Notes: generated by a model from the letters alone, not told the origin. 64,000 nt of DNA from UBA1757 sp045627385 (GCA_045627385.1 JAZQNO010000007.1:36175-100174), one strand, 5' to 3'. Positions 52,081 to 60,966 are shown, counted from the stretch's first letter. Translations and numbers: made by a program.

Positions 52081-52533
52081 TCACTGAATGCGGCTCCAGC
52101 TGACCGTCTCGCTGAAGCCCATCAGCGAACCGCGCACCAGCAGTTTGCCGTCATCGCCGAAACTGAGGCTCACGTTGGCCTTGATGCCGCGCTGCGGATC
52201 GTAGATCTTGCCGTTTCCCCAACATTTCCTGGACGGGAGGTATTCGACGCGGTCAATCAGCACAATCCGGTCGCAAGGAACATTGCGCAAAGACTTGTCG
52301 GGATTCTTCACATCGGTATACTTGCGGCCCTCGGCATCGGTCGAGCCGGTACACCAAAACAGCTGTGCCCGGTACTGGCCGTCGTCCAGTCTGGAAATGC
52401 GCACTTTGTAGGCATCCGAGCCTTGAACGGCCTCATAATCACCCAAAATATTGTCTGCCGCACCGTTCAGGTCGGCAGCAGAAAGGTTCACCGTCATCAG
52501 ACAGGCGACAAGCGCCAGCAGCAATTGTTTCAT
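52081..52533 (-). CDS. DUF2147 family secreted protein (150 aa)
   Basis: Signal peptide 1-19 (MKQLLLALVACLMTVNLSA). The mature part fits DUF2147: ILGDYEAVQGSDAYKVRI, YTDVKNPDKSLRNVPC and the hallmark WGNGKIYDPQRGIKANVSLSF followed by LLVRGSLMGFSETVSWSRI. This family forms a lipocalin-like barrel of unknown function. It is transcribed towards upxY with only three bases between stop codons. Confidence 0.85.
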   Translation of the reverse strand: MKQLLLALVACLMTVNLSAADLNGAADNILGDYEAVQGSDAYKVRISRLDDGQYRAQLFWCTGSTDAEGRKYTDVKNPDKSLRNVPCDRIVLIDRVEYLPSRKCWGNGKIYDPQRGIKANVSLSFGDDGKLLVRGSLMGFSETVSWSRIQ

Positions 52534-52583
52534 TGGCGTAGTTTTTGATAAGAATGGCGCAAAAATAAGAATTATCCGTCCAC

Positions 52584-52614
52584 TTGCAAAGTATATCCTT
52601 TTAATCTATTTTTG
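52584..52614 (+). promoter_or_regulatory. Promoter of the GT2 gene, close to leaderless
   Basis: TTG (52584-52586) and TATTTTTG (52607-52614) with 20-base spacing fit the Bacteroidota consensus. The predicted start, about six or seven bases after the -7 element, is only a few bases before the ATG at 52624, implying an almost leaderless mRNA. Confidence 0.55.
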
Positions 52615-52623
52615 CGTCCGTTT

Positions 52624-53400
52624 ATGGAAAGGCCCCTCGTATCCGTCATCACTTCGACGTACAATTCGTCGCGCTTCATCGGCGAAACCATACGTTCCAT
52701 CCAGTCGCAGACGCTGAGCGACTGGGAGATGCTCGTCACAGACGACTGCTCCACCGACGGTACGCTTGAAATACTGCAGCGTTTCGCCGCCGAAGACAGC
52801 CGCATCAAGGTTTTTTCCCTGCAGCAGAACGTAGGTGCCGGCAAGGCGCGCAACCACTCCATCGAGCAGGCCTCGGGCCGTTACATCGCCTTCTGCGACA
52901 GCGATGACCGCTGGTATCCCGAAAAGCTGGAGCGCCAGATCGGATTCATGCGCAAAAAAGACTGTGCTCTAAGCTTTTCCTCCTACACCGTCTGCGACGA
53001 AAAGGGCGAGGTCTGCGGCCTTGTGGTCGCCCGCAGCCAACTGAATTTCAGAGCCATACGCCGATACAACAAAATCGGCTGTCTGACAGCCGTCTACGAC
53101 ACTGAAAAAGTCGGAAAAATGCTGATGTCTCCGATGAAGAAACGCCAGGACTGGGGCCTTTGGATTTCCATCATCCGCAAGGGCGGACCCGCCTTCGGAC
53201 TGCGCGAGCCGCTGGCCATCTACCGCGACCGCGACGACTCCATTTCGTACCGGAAACTTACACTGGTCAAATACAATGCCAGCGTCTATCACGACGTGCT
53301 CGGATACGGCTGGCTCAGGTCCTATTTCTGCTTTTTCTTTATCAATTTTCCGTCCTATCTGTTAAAAAAAACACGCGATTGGCTGACCAGCCTGAAATGA
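52624..53400 (+). CDS. Family 2 glycosyltransferase (258 aa)
   Basis: GT-A fold transferase for surface-glycan assembly. It begins MERPLVSVITSTYNSSRFIGETIRSI, the standard GT2 N-terminus, with LVTDDCSTDGT and the metal-binding-type DSDDRWYPEKLE near residue 90. Later parts (RQDWGLWISIIRKGG, EPLAIYRDRDDSIS) match WaaB/EpsH-like GT2 enzymes; a short hydrophobic segment near the C-terminus (about 230-245) may contact the membrane. ATG at 52624 is preferred over a TTG four codons upstream. It is the first of three plus-strand genes. Confidence 0.9.
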   Translation: MERPLVSVITSTYNSSRFIGETIRSIQSQTLSDWEMLVTDDCSTDGTLEILQRFAAEDSRIKVFSLQQNVGAGKARNHSIEQASGRYIAFCDSDDRWYPEKLERQIGFMRKKDCALSFSSYTVCDEKGEVCGLVVARSQLNFRAIRRYNKIGCLTAVYDTEKVGKMLMSPMKKRQDWGLWISIIRKGGPAFGLREPLAIYRDRDDSISYRKLTLVKYNASVYHDVLGYGWLRSYFCFFFINFPSYLLKKTRDWLTSLK

Positions 53401-53435
53401 TTTGCCGGAACTTTCCTCACTCCGAAAAAAATCAC

Positions 53436-53443
53436 TACCTTTG
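53436..53443 (+). promoter_or_regulatory. -7 promoter element of the sugar transferase gene
   Basis: TACCTTTG matches TAnnTTTG and would give a leader of roughly 80 bases before the ATG at 53529. No clear -33 element is visible. Confidence 0.45.
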
Positions 53444-53528
53444 CGCAATTTTTTTCAGGAACGTACAATAAAACGTGCGCGTCTGCGTTAGTGAGTAAAA
53501 ACTCATCACCCAGTCACACCATCCGCTT

Positions 53529-54188
53529 ATGAAGGAAAGCTTTACTTCTTCAGAATACACTCCCTCCCACCCGTTTGCCGTCAGAGACGGAATGAGTCCG
53601 TTCGGACGCATTCTCGAGCGTTGTTTCGACATGTTCCTGGCATTCGTTTCGATGATTGTCTTCTCTCCGCTGTTTGTGATTATCTTTCTGGCCATCAAAT
53701 GCAGCGGCGGTCCGGCCATCTACCGTCAGGAACGCATCGGCCGCAACGGCAAGCCCTTCTACATCTACAAATTCCGTTCGATGAAAGTCAACGCCGAACC
53801 CGCCGGCCCGGAACTCTGTCACGAAAATCTCAAAGACGACCTCCGTCTCACCAAGACCGGCCGCCTGCTGCGCGCCCACCATCTCGACGAGTTGCCTCAG
53901 CTCTGGAACGTCCTCATCGGCGACATGGCGTTTGTAGGCCCGCGCCCCGAACGCAAATTCTACATCGACCAGATCATGGCTTTGGACCCGCGTTACGAAT
54001 CGCTCTATCAAGTGCGTCCGGGCGTCACTTCCAACGCCACCCTCTATAACGGTTACACAGACACGATGGAAAAAATGCTCAAACGGCTGGAAATGGATCT
54101 CGACTACATGGAGACCCGTTCCTGCGGCAAAAACCTGAAGATTCTGACCAAGACCTTCTTGAGCATCCTCTTCGGCAGCAAATTCTGA
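53529..54188 (+). CDS. Polyprenyl-phosphate sugar-1-phosphate transferase, bacterial sugar transferase family (219 aa)
   Basis: Initiating phosphoglycosyltransferase that loads the first sugar phosphate onto undecaprenyl phosphate. A single membrane helix (about 32-55: FDMFLAFVSMIVFSPLFVIIF) is followed by the conserved catalytic domain: YRQERIGRNGKPFYIYKFRSM, KTGRLLRAHHLDELPQLWNVL and GDMAFVGPRPE. The short one-helix form matches WcaJ C-terminal or PglC-like enzymes. The guaA-like gene follows 23 bases later. Together with the GT2 upstream it could start a surface glycan, but no flippase or polymerase is in the window. Confidence 0.92.
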   Translation: MKESFTSSEYTPSHPFAVRDGMSPFGRILERCFDMFLAFVSMIVFSPLFVIIFLAIKCSGGPAIYRQERIGRNGKPFYIYKFRSMKVNAEPAGPELCHENLKDDLRLTKTGRLLRAHHLDELPQLWNVLIGDMAFVGPRPERKFYIDQIMALDPRYESLYQVRPGVTSNATLYNGYTDTMEKMLKRLEMDLDYMETRSCGKNLKILTKTFLSILFGSKF

Positions 54189-54211
54189 CTCAACTTCAAA
54201 CATAAACACCT

Positions 54212-55192
54212 ATGTCAAACAACGTTCGTCCAGCCGACATGGAGCGCATCACCACTCCTGCCCTGGCAGAAAAATTCATTCAAGAACAACTCGCAGCCCT
54301 CAAGGCTCAGATTGGTGACAAAAAAGTACTGCTGGCTCTTTCGGGCGGCGTCGACTCTTCTGTCGTAGCGGCCCTGCTGGTCAAGGCTGTCGGCAAACAG
54401 CTGGTCTGCGTTCATGTGAACCACGGCCTGCTTCGAAAGGGCGAACCCGAAGAGGTCATCCGCGTCTTCCGCGACGAATTGGATGCCAATCTGGTTTATG
54501 TAGACGCCATCGACCGTTTCCTCGACAAACTGGTCAATGTGTCCGACCCCGAGCAGAAGCGCAAAATCATCGGTGCCGAATTCATCCGCGTATTCGAAGA
54601 AGAAGCCCGCAAGCAGGAAGGCATCAGTTTCCTGGCTCAAGGCACCATCTATCCCGACATCATCGAATCGGGTCCTGTGAAATCGCACCACAACGTGGGC
54701 GGTCTGCCCGAAGACCTCCAGTTCGAGCTGGTCGAGCCGCTCAAATTCCTCTTCAAGGACGAAGTGCGCATGGTCGGAAAACAGCTGGGTCTGCCCGACA
54801 ACATGGTCTTCCGTCAGCCCTTCCCCGGCCCCGGTCTGGGTGTCCGCTGCACGGGCGCCATCACCCGCGACCGTCTGGAAGCCGTCCGTGAGAGCGACGC
54901 CATCCTGCGCGAAGAATTCGCCAAGAACGGCCTAGAAGGCAAAGTATGGCAGTACTTCACACTGATTCCCGATTTCAAGTCGACCGGCGTCAAGAACGAC
55001 CAGCGAGCTTGGGAATGGCCCGTCATCATCCGCGCCGTCAACACCCGCGATGCCATGACCGCCACGGTCGAAAACATTCCGTTCGAACTGCTGCAGCACA
55101 TCACGGCCCGCATCGTCAGCGAGGTCAAGGGTGTGAACCGCGTCCTCTACGACCTCACTCCGAAGCCGACCGGCACCATCGAGTGGGAATAA
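54212..55192 (+). CDS. guaA: GMP synthetase subunit lacking the glutaminase domain (326 aa)
   Basis: Converts XMP to GMP. The ATP pyrophosphatase domain has LLALSGGVDSSVVAALL (SGGVDS, 44-49) and VCVHVNHGLLRKGEPEEV. The C-terminal dimerisation/XMP-binding domain has RQPFPGPGLGVRC and the closing LTPKPTGTIEWE. The roughly 190-residue N-terminal class I glutamine amidotransferase domain of standard bacterial GuaA is absent, as in archaeal two-subunit enzymes. The start region (MSNNVRPADMERITTPALAEKFIQEQL) is a clean start, not a truncated internal piece. It must use ammonia or a separate glutaminase not seen here. A strong terminator follows. Confidence 0.9.
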   Translation: MSNNVRPADMERITTPALAEKFIQEQLAALKAQIGDKKVLLALSGGVDSSVVAALLVKAVGKQLVCVHVNHGLLRKGEPEEVIRVFRDELDANLVYVDAIDRFLDKLVNVSDPEQKRKIIGAEFIRVFEEEARKQEGISFLAQGTIYPDIIESGPVKSHHNVGGLPEDLQFELVEPLKFLFKDEVRMVGKQLGLPDNMVFRQPFPGPGLGVRCTGAITRDRLEAVRESDAILREEFAKNGLEGKVWQYFTLIPDFKSTGVKNDQRAWEWPVIIRAVNTRDAMTATVENIPFELLQHITARIVSEVKGVNRVLYDLTPKPTGTIEWE

Positions 55193-55212
55193 TTCCTCAG
55201 AGTACAGAATAG

Positions 55213-55267
55213 AGGCTCCTGCTTCTGTCCGGTCGACGACCGGGTTCAGAAGCAGGAGCCCTTTTTA
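55213..55267 (+). terminator. Strong Rho-independent terminator after the GMP synthetase gene
   Basis: A 14-bp stem (GGCTCCTGCTTCTG with CAGAAGCAGGAGCC) closes a loop that itself can form CCGGTCG/CGACCGG, followed by CTTTTT. It lies about 20 bases after the stop at 55192. Confidence 0.85.
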
Positions 55268-55294
55268 TCTGCGAACTTGTTGTTTATAAAATGC

Positions 55295-55732
55295 TTATAG
55301 CTTTGCCAGGAGTTTATCCACACACTCGCCCCTCAACTCGACCATGTCCATGGACGGCTGATAGGAATAGTCGTGGAAATCGAACAGCTGCGCGTAAGCG
55401 ATTTTTTCACACTTGTTGTAATAGACGAGCAGGCGTACACAGCCGCCTTCGTTGCCTTGCTTCAGAGTCACCTCGGCGCTCTTGCCGTTGAGGAATTCCA
55501 CGACAGACGCCTTCGACGACTTGCAGAGTTCTTCGGATTTTTTCTTAAGCACGACACCTTCGCCGTCCTTTTTGTACCCGCCCTTGCAGAAAAGCACCAT
55601 GAGCAGGCCGCAGAGAGCGACGATGAATCCGATGCCGAGACTGTAGAAAGACAGGACTATGCCGGCTATCAGAATGACAGCCGATATGACAAGGTCCGTC
55701 ACTGTATGGACCTTCTTGAAATTCATTTCCAT
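55295..55732 (-). CDS. Small membrane protein of unknown function (145 aa)
   Basis: Two adjacent hydrophobic segments (about 11-29 and 32-47) form a probable hairpin in the inner membrane, followed by a basic stretch (KGGYKKDGEGVVLKKKSEELCKSS) and a soluble domain (about 70-145) with VEFLNGKSAEVTL, CVRLLVYYNKCEKIAYAQLFDF and a final ECVDKLLAKL. Four cysteines are present but without a metal-site spacing. I do not recognise a family. It is transcribed alone, convergent with the GMP synthetase gene. Confidence 0.6.
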   Translation of the reverse strand: MEMNFKKVHTVTDLVISAVILIAGIVLSFYSLGIGFIVALCGLLMVLFCKGGYKKDGEGVVLKKKSEELCKSSKASVVEFLNGKSAEVTLKQGNEGGCVRLLVYYNKCEKIAYAQLFDFHDYSYQPSMDMVELRGECVDKLLAKL

Positions 55733-55840
55733 TATAATGCTGATTTGAATGAAATGTCGGACAGATGTCCGAACGTTTTTAAGGATTTGCCCGAAAATGG
55801 TGCGGACGGATGGGGCGGTTTCCGACCGGACCGGGGAAAA

Positions 55841-56242
55841 TCAAATCAGCAGGTGACCTATGTAATAGATGTATCTGTCGGAAGTGCGCGTGTTCGGTCC
55901 GAACAGCGGCGACTCCGCAGACTGAATGAAGAAATGTCTGATATCGAATACCTTTCCGGCCTTGACGACGCGGAAATGATATTTCTGGGCATTTTGCGTG
56001 CGACGGTTGGGATCGACCGGTCTGAAGGGGGACGAGACGCTGGAATATTCCTCTGAAATCCGCGCCGACTGCACCGGCAGCACCGCCTGCAGGCTGTAAT
56101 TGGGCTGGCGGTCCGAGCGGTCACGGTCGGGAACTGCCGCAAGAGCCGACTCCGGCTTTTCGCAAAGCACAGCCGCCTCGTGTCCGCCACCTCCGAAGAA
56201 GACGGACAGAACGACAGACACGATGAGCAAAAGGTGTTTCAT
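55841..56242 (-). CDS. Small secreted hypothetical protein (133 aa)
   Basis: Possible signal peptide (MKHLLLIVSVVLSVFFGGG). The remainder is polar and basic, with a tyrosine- and arginine-rich C-terminus (SDRYIYYIGHLLI). Overlapping frames in this interval show less convincing composition; the signal-like start supports this one. No family recognised. It may be a minor exported protein, or a spurious frame. Confidence 0.4.
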   Translation of the reverse strand: MKHLLLIVSVVLSVFFGGGGHEAAVLCEKPESALAAVPDRDRSDRQPNYSLQAVLPVQSARISEEYSSVSSPFRPVDPNRRTQNAQKYHFRVVKAGKVFDIRHFFIQSAESPLFGPNTRTSDRYIYYIGHLLI

Positions 56243-56300
56243 CCCGTTTCAGAACTGCGGTACAAGTTTACAAAAACTTTTTCAATTGACCTATAAGGCG

Positions 56301-56308
56301 TATATTTG
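56301..56308 (+). promoter_or_regulatory. -7 promoter element of the TlpA-like gene
   Basis: TATATTTG matches the consensus, 31 bases before the ATG at 56340. The upstream T-rich stretch (56278-56283) could serve as a weak -33 region. Confidence 0.5.
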
Positions 56309-56339
56309 CGCATTCAATCCATCCGAAAAATCCTTTTGT

Positions 56340-57722
56340 ATGAAACTTCTCAAGTCTTTGGCAGCCATCCTTGCCGCAGCCACATTCGCCACCGCCTGCA
56401 CTCAAGCCAAAACCGGCAGCATCGTTCTCAAGGCCGACATCACAGGCGACCCCGCCGAGGTGATCGTGCTTTCGTATCTGCCCGGTCATAAGATCGGCTA
56501 CCACTATCCCGAAGTCAGCGACGGACGATTCGAATTCAGACTCGACGAGGTGCAAGACTTCGCCGACCTCATCGTGTCGGTGGGAGGCATGGAATTCGGT
56601 GCCCGCATCAACGTGGGCGACACCCTCGGAATGAGTTTCACCGTGAACACTTATGCCGAAGACGTGGAAGTGGCCTACCACGGCAGCACCGAAAAGGAAA
56701 GCCGCCTTTGGACCGACCTCTACGAGACCTACATGCACTGGAGCCGCTACGGGCTTACCGCCGAAGAGATATCGACCGCCCCCTACCTGGAGCACCTGGC
56801 CCGCCTCGAAACGAACGATTCCATTTTCAGAGCGAAATACAAGGACGATTTCAACGCCTACTACACCCGCCGTTCCGACCTGGCCCACGACCTGCTCAAA
56901 TGCATTCTGATGGAAATGGTCGCCTACCAGAAAGGCGAAGAACCGATGAACGATCCCGACTATGTGGCGATGCTCCGCAAGACCGATCCCGACGACCCCG
57001 ACCAGATGGTCTTTCCCCTGGTCAACCGCTGGATGTATTGGAAACAGCTCGAATTCGAGGGCAGCACCCTGGACCAGTGTGTCGGGTTCATGAAGAAATA
57101 CGGACGGAAAATGCACAACCCCGCCGTCAGACAGATGCTGGCCGACAACATGAACGGTTCCTGCATGAGAAGAATCAAACTGGACAGTCTCGAGATTTAC
57201 GAGCCGTTTTTTGCGGAAATCGAAAAATTCGCGCCTGAAGGCGAACGACTGGTGGCCGACAGCCGCGCCCAGATCCAGGCCACGCTCAAAGCGCAGCCCG
57301 GCATGCCCGTGCCCGACACGAACCTGATGGGCCCCGACGGCAAGGAAATTGCGCTGTCTTCGCTGTTCGGAAAAGTGCTGTACATCGACGTATGGGCCAC
57401 CTGGTGCGGTCCCTGCCGCCGGGAAGGCCCGTATTTCCAGGCTTTGGCCGAGCGCTACAAAGACGACCCGCGCATCTGTTTCATCAGCATTTCCACCGAC
57501 CGCACCGCCGAGCCCTGGCTCGAGTATCTGGCCGAAGAGAAGCCCTTCTGGCCCCAGTTCCGTCTCGACGGCGCCAACCACGACGATTTCTGCCGCAAGG
57601 TCAACATTCCGACCATACCGCGCTTCCTGCTCATCGGTCCCGACGGCAAGTACATCAATGCCGACTGTGCCCGTCCGTCGAATGAAAAGATTGTCGAGAT
57701 TCTCGACAGCTGCCTGAAATAA
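56340..57722 (+). CDS. TlpA-like thioredoxin-fold lipoprotein (460 aa)
   Basis: Signal peptide ending ATFATAC gives a lipoprotein. The N-terminal domain (about 25-120) is a DUF4369-like beta domain (GSIVLKADITGDPAEVIVLSYLPG, FEFRLDE), then a helical middle (about 130-310). The C-terminal thioredoxin domain (about 320-460) has the redox motif WCGPC (Cys356, Cys359), the cis-Pro segment VNIPTIPRFLLIGPDGKYI and typical TlpA strands. It probably reduces disulfides in periplasmic proteins. It is convergent with the fimbrillin-like gene at 57724, one base between them. Confidence 0.88.
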   Translation: MKLLKSLAAILAAATFATACTQAKTGSIVLKADITGDPAEVIVLSYLPGHKIGYHYPEVSDGRFEFRLDEVQDFADLIVSVGGMEFGARINVGDTLGMSFTVNTYAEDVEVAYHGSTEKESRLWTDLYETYMHWSRYGLTAEEISTAPYLEHLARLETNDSIFRAKYKDDFNAYYTRRSDLAHDLLKCILMEMVAYQKGEEPMNDPDYVAMLRKTDPDDPDQMVFPLVNRWMYWKQLEFEGSTLDQCVGFMKKYGRKMHNPAVRQMLADNMNGSCMRRIKLDSLEIYEPFFAEIEKFAPEGERLVADSRAQIQATLKAQPGMPVPDTNLMGPDGKEIALSSLFGKVLYIDVWATWCGPCRREGPYFQALAERYKDDPRICFISISTDRTAEPWLEYLAEEKPFWPQFRLDGANHDDFCRKVNIPTIPRFLLIGPDGKYINADCARPSNEKIVEILDSCLK

Positions 57723-57723
57723 A

Positions 57724-60072
57724 TCAGAAATCCAGATCGAGGCTCCGGTCGCCGCTGCCGCCTTTCCAAGCCACCGTATTGGCTATCCACAGGGCATTGC
57801 TCCACATCGAGTTGCTGAGATCCAGCACGATGTCTGTGCCGCCATTTCCGTCGCTGCCCACGCGCCGGTTGTTGGGCGTGTTCGCATTGATGGTGGGATA
57901 GCAGTAGCAGTAATAAGGGTAGTCGCTCTTGGACTGGGGAAGGCCGTTGAGGGTACATTTCAACACCGGGTGGTCCTTGTCGGCCTCACGCCACCAGCAC
58001 CAGGTGCAGGTGCCCCAGCCACTGCTGAAGGCGGCCTTGTAAATATCCTTTTGGCTGGGCGCGATGGCGGAAATGTCGCCGATGTTCACACAAAGGGCGA
58101 ACTGGACGTTGTTGTTGGTGCCCTCATACTCTTTGAAATAGACAAAACCGGCGGCATGCACGCTCGTTGCCTCGCCACTGATATCGCCCTTGTTGAGGCA
58201 GTTGTACATACGGGGCACGGTCATATGCTCCGTCTTGCTGTAGTGCTCGTTGCCGTCGATTTCGTTGTAGGCGATGAATCCGGCAGAATACACCGTGGTG
58301 GTTTTTCCGGTGGAACCATACCCGGGGAAAATGTCAATGTCGCCCGAATTGACGCAATTGGTGAACGAGAAGGTGGAAGGATGAATGAAAGCATAACTGC
58401 CATGACCCACAAAACCTCCCACATTCAGTGTCGCGGCAGGGACATTCTCGAGGAAAGTGAAGTTTCCGGTATTGCGGCAACGGTCGAAATTGGTCGTGGA
58501 ATTCTGTCCTCCGCAGTACATATGGCCGACGAATCCGCCTATGTGATAGATGGATCCGTCTCCGATGAAATGCTCAATCAAATAATTTTCTTCGTTAAGC
58601 TCCTCATGATAGTTCTCCGAGAAGGTGAAATTGGCCTTGTTGGTGCAGTTGGTGAAGTTAAGCTGGTCGCAGGAGTTGGCACCGACGAAACCGCCCATCC
58701 AAAGCCGGCCCCACTCGTAGATGTTGTACGACAGTTCCACATCGCCTTCCAACGTACAGTTTTCAATGCTGGTCGGGCGTGAACCCGTCAGAGCTTCTCC
58801 CACAAGCGGACTGAAGTAGCTGTAGCTGTAGAAATCAGACTTGATCAGGGAGGAAGGCCTGAGGGTCAGGTTTCTGAAAGTCGCGCCCTGCACCTTATGG
58901 AAAAGCGCACAATATGAATTGCCTCCTTGATCATACCAGTAATAGGAAGAAGGCATGTAATTTCCAATCGTATGCCCGTTGCCGTCGAGCACGCCACTGA
59001 AATCTACCCGCTTGTTCCCTACTGTCATGGATTCGCCCTGACAGTCGATGTCGGCCGACAGGCGGAAGTGGGAACTTCTGAAGGTGGCGCTGTCAGCCAA
59101 GCTGTTGAGCATCCGACTGAGGTGTTCTTTGCTGCCAATCTGGAAGGGGTCTGCAGCTGTGCCGCTGCCGTACCAGTTGCCCGACTTTTCCGGGATGGGG
59201 TTTGGAGCGATGTCGCCGACATCCAGCACACGGTTGCGGAGCAGTGGGGCTTCCTTATCCTCCGCAGAGGCGAAGACAGCTATGGGAGTGTCATCGAAGG
59301 AATAATGATAGAGGCTCAGACTGAGGCCTTTGACCTGATTCCAAGGATTCACGCAGAAATAATAGCTCTCCCCTGCCTTCACAGCACCTTCCAGCGTAAC
59401 CGTATGCGACCCGGGGCCGATATAGGAGCTCGTGCCATCGGGCATAGCCTGAATGGATCCGGCAATGACGCGGGTCCCCGATTCCAACACAGCCTTTTCA
59501 AACACCAGATCGCCCACCGACTCGGGAATGGAGAACTTCACCAGAGCGCAGACATTGCGGAAAGTGATGGAATGCACAGAATTGCTCTCCTTCACCGACT
59601 GCGCACAACTGATGAAGGCGGTGGGGTCGAAACTGCCAGCGACCGCCGTCTGACGGTCCTTGATGATGACGGGATGGCGGTTTTCGTCGCTTCCGGACGT
59701 GCCCACCCTGTTGTTTTGCCGATCCATCGCCGCATCCGGCGTATAGGGATAAAGCACCAGATAGGAATTCGCAACATACTGGACTTTGCCGATAAAGGTA
59801 GCAGAGCCATCTTCGGCAATTTTTCCCGTCTGGGTGAATTCGCAGTTGTTGCCTTCGGCATCGAACACGGAAATCTTGTCTCCCGGCTGGAAGGCTACGG
59901 CATTGCCCTCGGCTATGGCCGCACGGGTGAGTCCGTCATCTTCGCGCTGCACGCGGAAAGTGAGTTCATAGCCCTCCGACGAAGACTTCGGCGTATCCTG
60001 TCCTTCGGGATCTTCCAGGGAACATCCGGCCAAAGCCAGCGCCAGGCCAAGCAGATAGACGTATTTTTTCAT
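57724..60072 (-). CDS. Fimbrillin-like lipoprotein with GLUG-like repeats (782 aa)
   Basis: Start at MKKYVYLLGLALALAGC gives a lipoprotein signal; 48 further upstream in-frame codons overlap the preceding gene and are rejected. The N-terminal domain (about 30-290) is fimbrillin-like: RVQREDDGLTRAAIAEG, VAFQPGDKISVFDAEG, VHSITFRNVCALVKFSI and YYFCVNPW. The second half has about five repeats of a GGFVG...NCxNxG type (about 465-695), for example GGFVGHGSYAFIHPS, TNCVNSGDIDIF and YNCLNKGDISG, as in GLUG-motif adhesins. It ends SGDRSLDLDF. Probably a surface adhesin paired with the smaller gene upstream. Confidence 0.78.
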   Translation of the reverse strand: MKKYVYLLGLALALAGCSLEDPEGQDTPKSSSEGYELTFRVQREDDGLTRAAIAEGNAVAFQPGDKISVFDAEGNNCEFTQTGKIAEDGSATFIGKVQYVANSYLVLYPYTPDAAMDRQNNRVGTSGSDENRHPVIIKDRQTAVAGSFDPTAFISCAQSVKESNSVHSITFRNVCALVKFSIPESVGDLVFEKAVLESGTRVIAGSIQAMPDGTSSYIGPGSHTVTLEGAVKAGESYYFCVNPWNQVKGLSLSLYHYSFDDTPIAVFASAEDKEAPLLRNRVLDVGDIAPNPIPEKSGNWYGSGTAADPFQIGSKEHLSRMLNSLADSATFRSSHFRLSADIDCQGESMTVGNKRVDFSGVLDGNGHTIGNYMPSSYYWYDQGGNSYCALFHKVQGATFRNLTLRPSSLIKSDFYSYSYFSPLVGEALTGSRPTSIENCTLEGDVELSYNIYEWGRLWMGGFVGANSCDQLNFTNCTNKANFTFSENYHEELNEENYLIEHFIGDGSIYHIGGFVGHMYCGGQNSTTNFDRCRNTGNFTFLENVPAATLNVGGFVGHGSYAFIHPSTFSFTNCVNSGDIDIFPGYGSTGKTTTVYSAGFIAYNEIDGNEHYSKTEHMTVPRMYNCLNKGDISGEATSVHAAGFVYFKEYEGTNNNVQFALCVNIGDISAIAPSQKDIYKAAFSSGWGTCTWCWWREADKDHPVLKCTLNGLPQSKSDYPYYCYCYPTINANTPNNRRVGSDGNGGTDIVLDLSNSMWSNALWIANTVAWKGGSGDRSLDLDF

Positions 60073-60073
60073 T

Positions 60074-60934
60074 TTACCATTCATACAAAGTTTCTCCGGC
60101 CAGCGGTTCGAAAGCAGCGCCCGGTTCGGCACCGACAATGCCGAGGTTGAGAATCTCGCTGCGGTGCAGGGTGACCGTCTTTTCCGTTTCCTTGAACGTA
60201 AAACTGGTGTTTTCATCGATTGTCATGAAAGTCTCCGTGTCGTCACACAGGTAAAAGGCAAAGCCGTCTGTGAGCGTGGTCGGAGCAACAGCTATGTAGT
60301 ACCAGTTGCCTGCGGAAATGGTGCCCTGCAGGGACACATGGCCATAGGCCTCCGACTCGTCATACAGACGAAGTTCGGGGGCGTCCGTTATCGGACACAA
60401 CCATTTTCCCGAGATGAAATCGGATGTCACCATAACGGCGGAATGGTAGGTGGTGCCTTCTGGTACGCCGAACTTGATGAGGGCGCAGGTGTTCCATAGT
60501 TTCAGGTTTTGCCCATTTCCAGGAATGTTTTCCGTGCAGCCCAGGCTGATGGCGGCCTCCGGATCGAAACTGCCGGCCACTGCCGTCTGCACCGATGGAA
60601 TGTCCAGCACCAGATCATCCTTGTGAAAACCGTAAGAGGCCTTGTAGGGGCTGACCGCAATATAGGTTTCGGCCGGCTGGCTGACGGCACCGGTAAAATC
60701 GGCGCTGCCGTCTTCGTAGACCGTCTGGGCCGTGAATTCCTTCCAGTTGCCTCCGTCGCGCAATGCGATGGATTCGCCGAGGGTGAACCACACGCTGCGG
60801 TCGGGCTGGAGCGCCGTTTTGGTGTCGGCATTTTCCACCCGGGCGCTGATGGTGAGCACCGTTTCGCCGCTGCGGTCGCAGGCGGCCAGCAGGCAGGACG
60901 CCGCCAAGAGCCAAGTGAACTTAGGTTTCAGCAT
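60074..60934 (-). CDS. Fimbrillin-like lipoprotein (286 aa)
   Basis: Start at MLKPKFTWLLAASCLLAAC gives a lipoprotein signal. The body matches the N-terminal domain of the downstream partner: ISARVENADTKTALQPDRSVWFTLGESI, VQTAVAGSFDPEAAISLGC, LWNTCALIKFGVPEG and NWYYIAVAPTTLTDGF. Both proteins share the phrase QTAVAGSFDP, so they are paralogs. It ends PLAGETLYEW. One base separates its stop from the downstream start, so they form a two-gene unit. Shaft or accessory subunit of an adhesive structure is inferred. Confidence 0.78.
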   Translation of the reverse strand: MLKPKFTWLLAASCLLAACDRSGETVLTISARVENADTKTALQPDRSVWFTLGESIALRDGGNWKEFTAQTVYEDGSADFTGAVSQPAETYIAVSPYKASYGFHKDDLVLDIPSVQTAVAGSFDPEAAISLGCTENIPGNGQNLKLWNTCALIKFGVPEGTTYHSAVMVTSDFISGKWLCPITDAPELRLYDESEAYGHVSLQGTISAGNWYYIAVAPTTLTDGFAFYLCDDTETFMTIDENTSFTFKETEKTVTLHRSEILNLGIVGAEPGAAFEPLAGETLYEW

Positions 60935-60966
60935 AGTGCAATCGTATTTCCAGTGCAAAAATACAT

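Noticed and set aside
60073..60216. Upstream extension of the GLUG-repeat lipoprotein
   Set aside because: The extra 48 residues are basic, overlap the preceding gene and would bury the lipoprotein signal.
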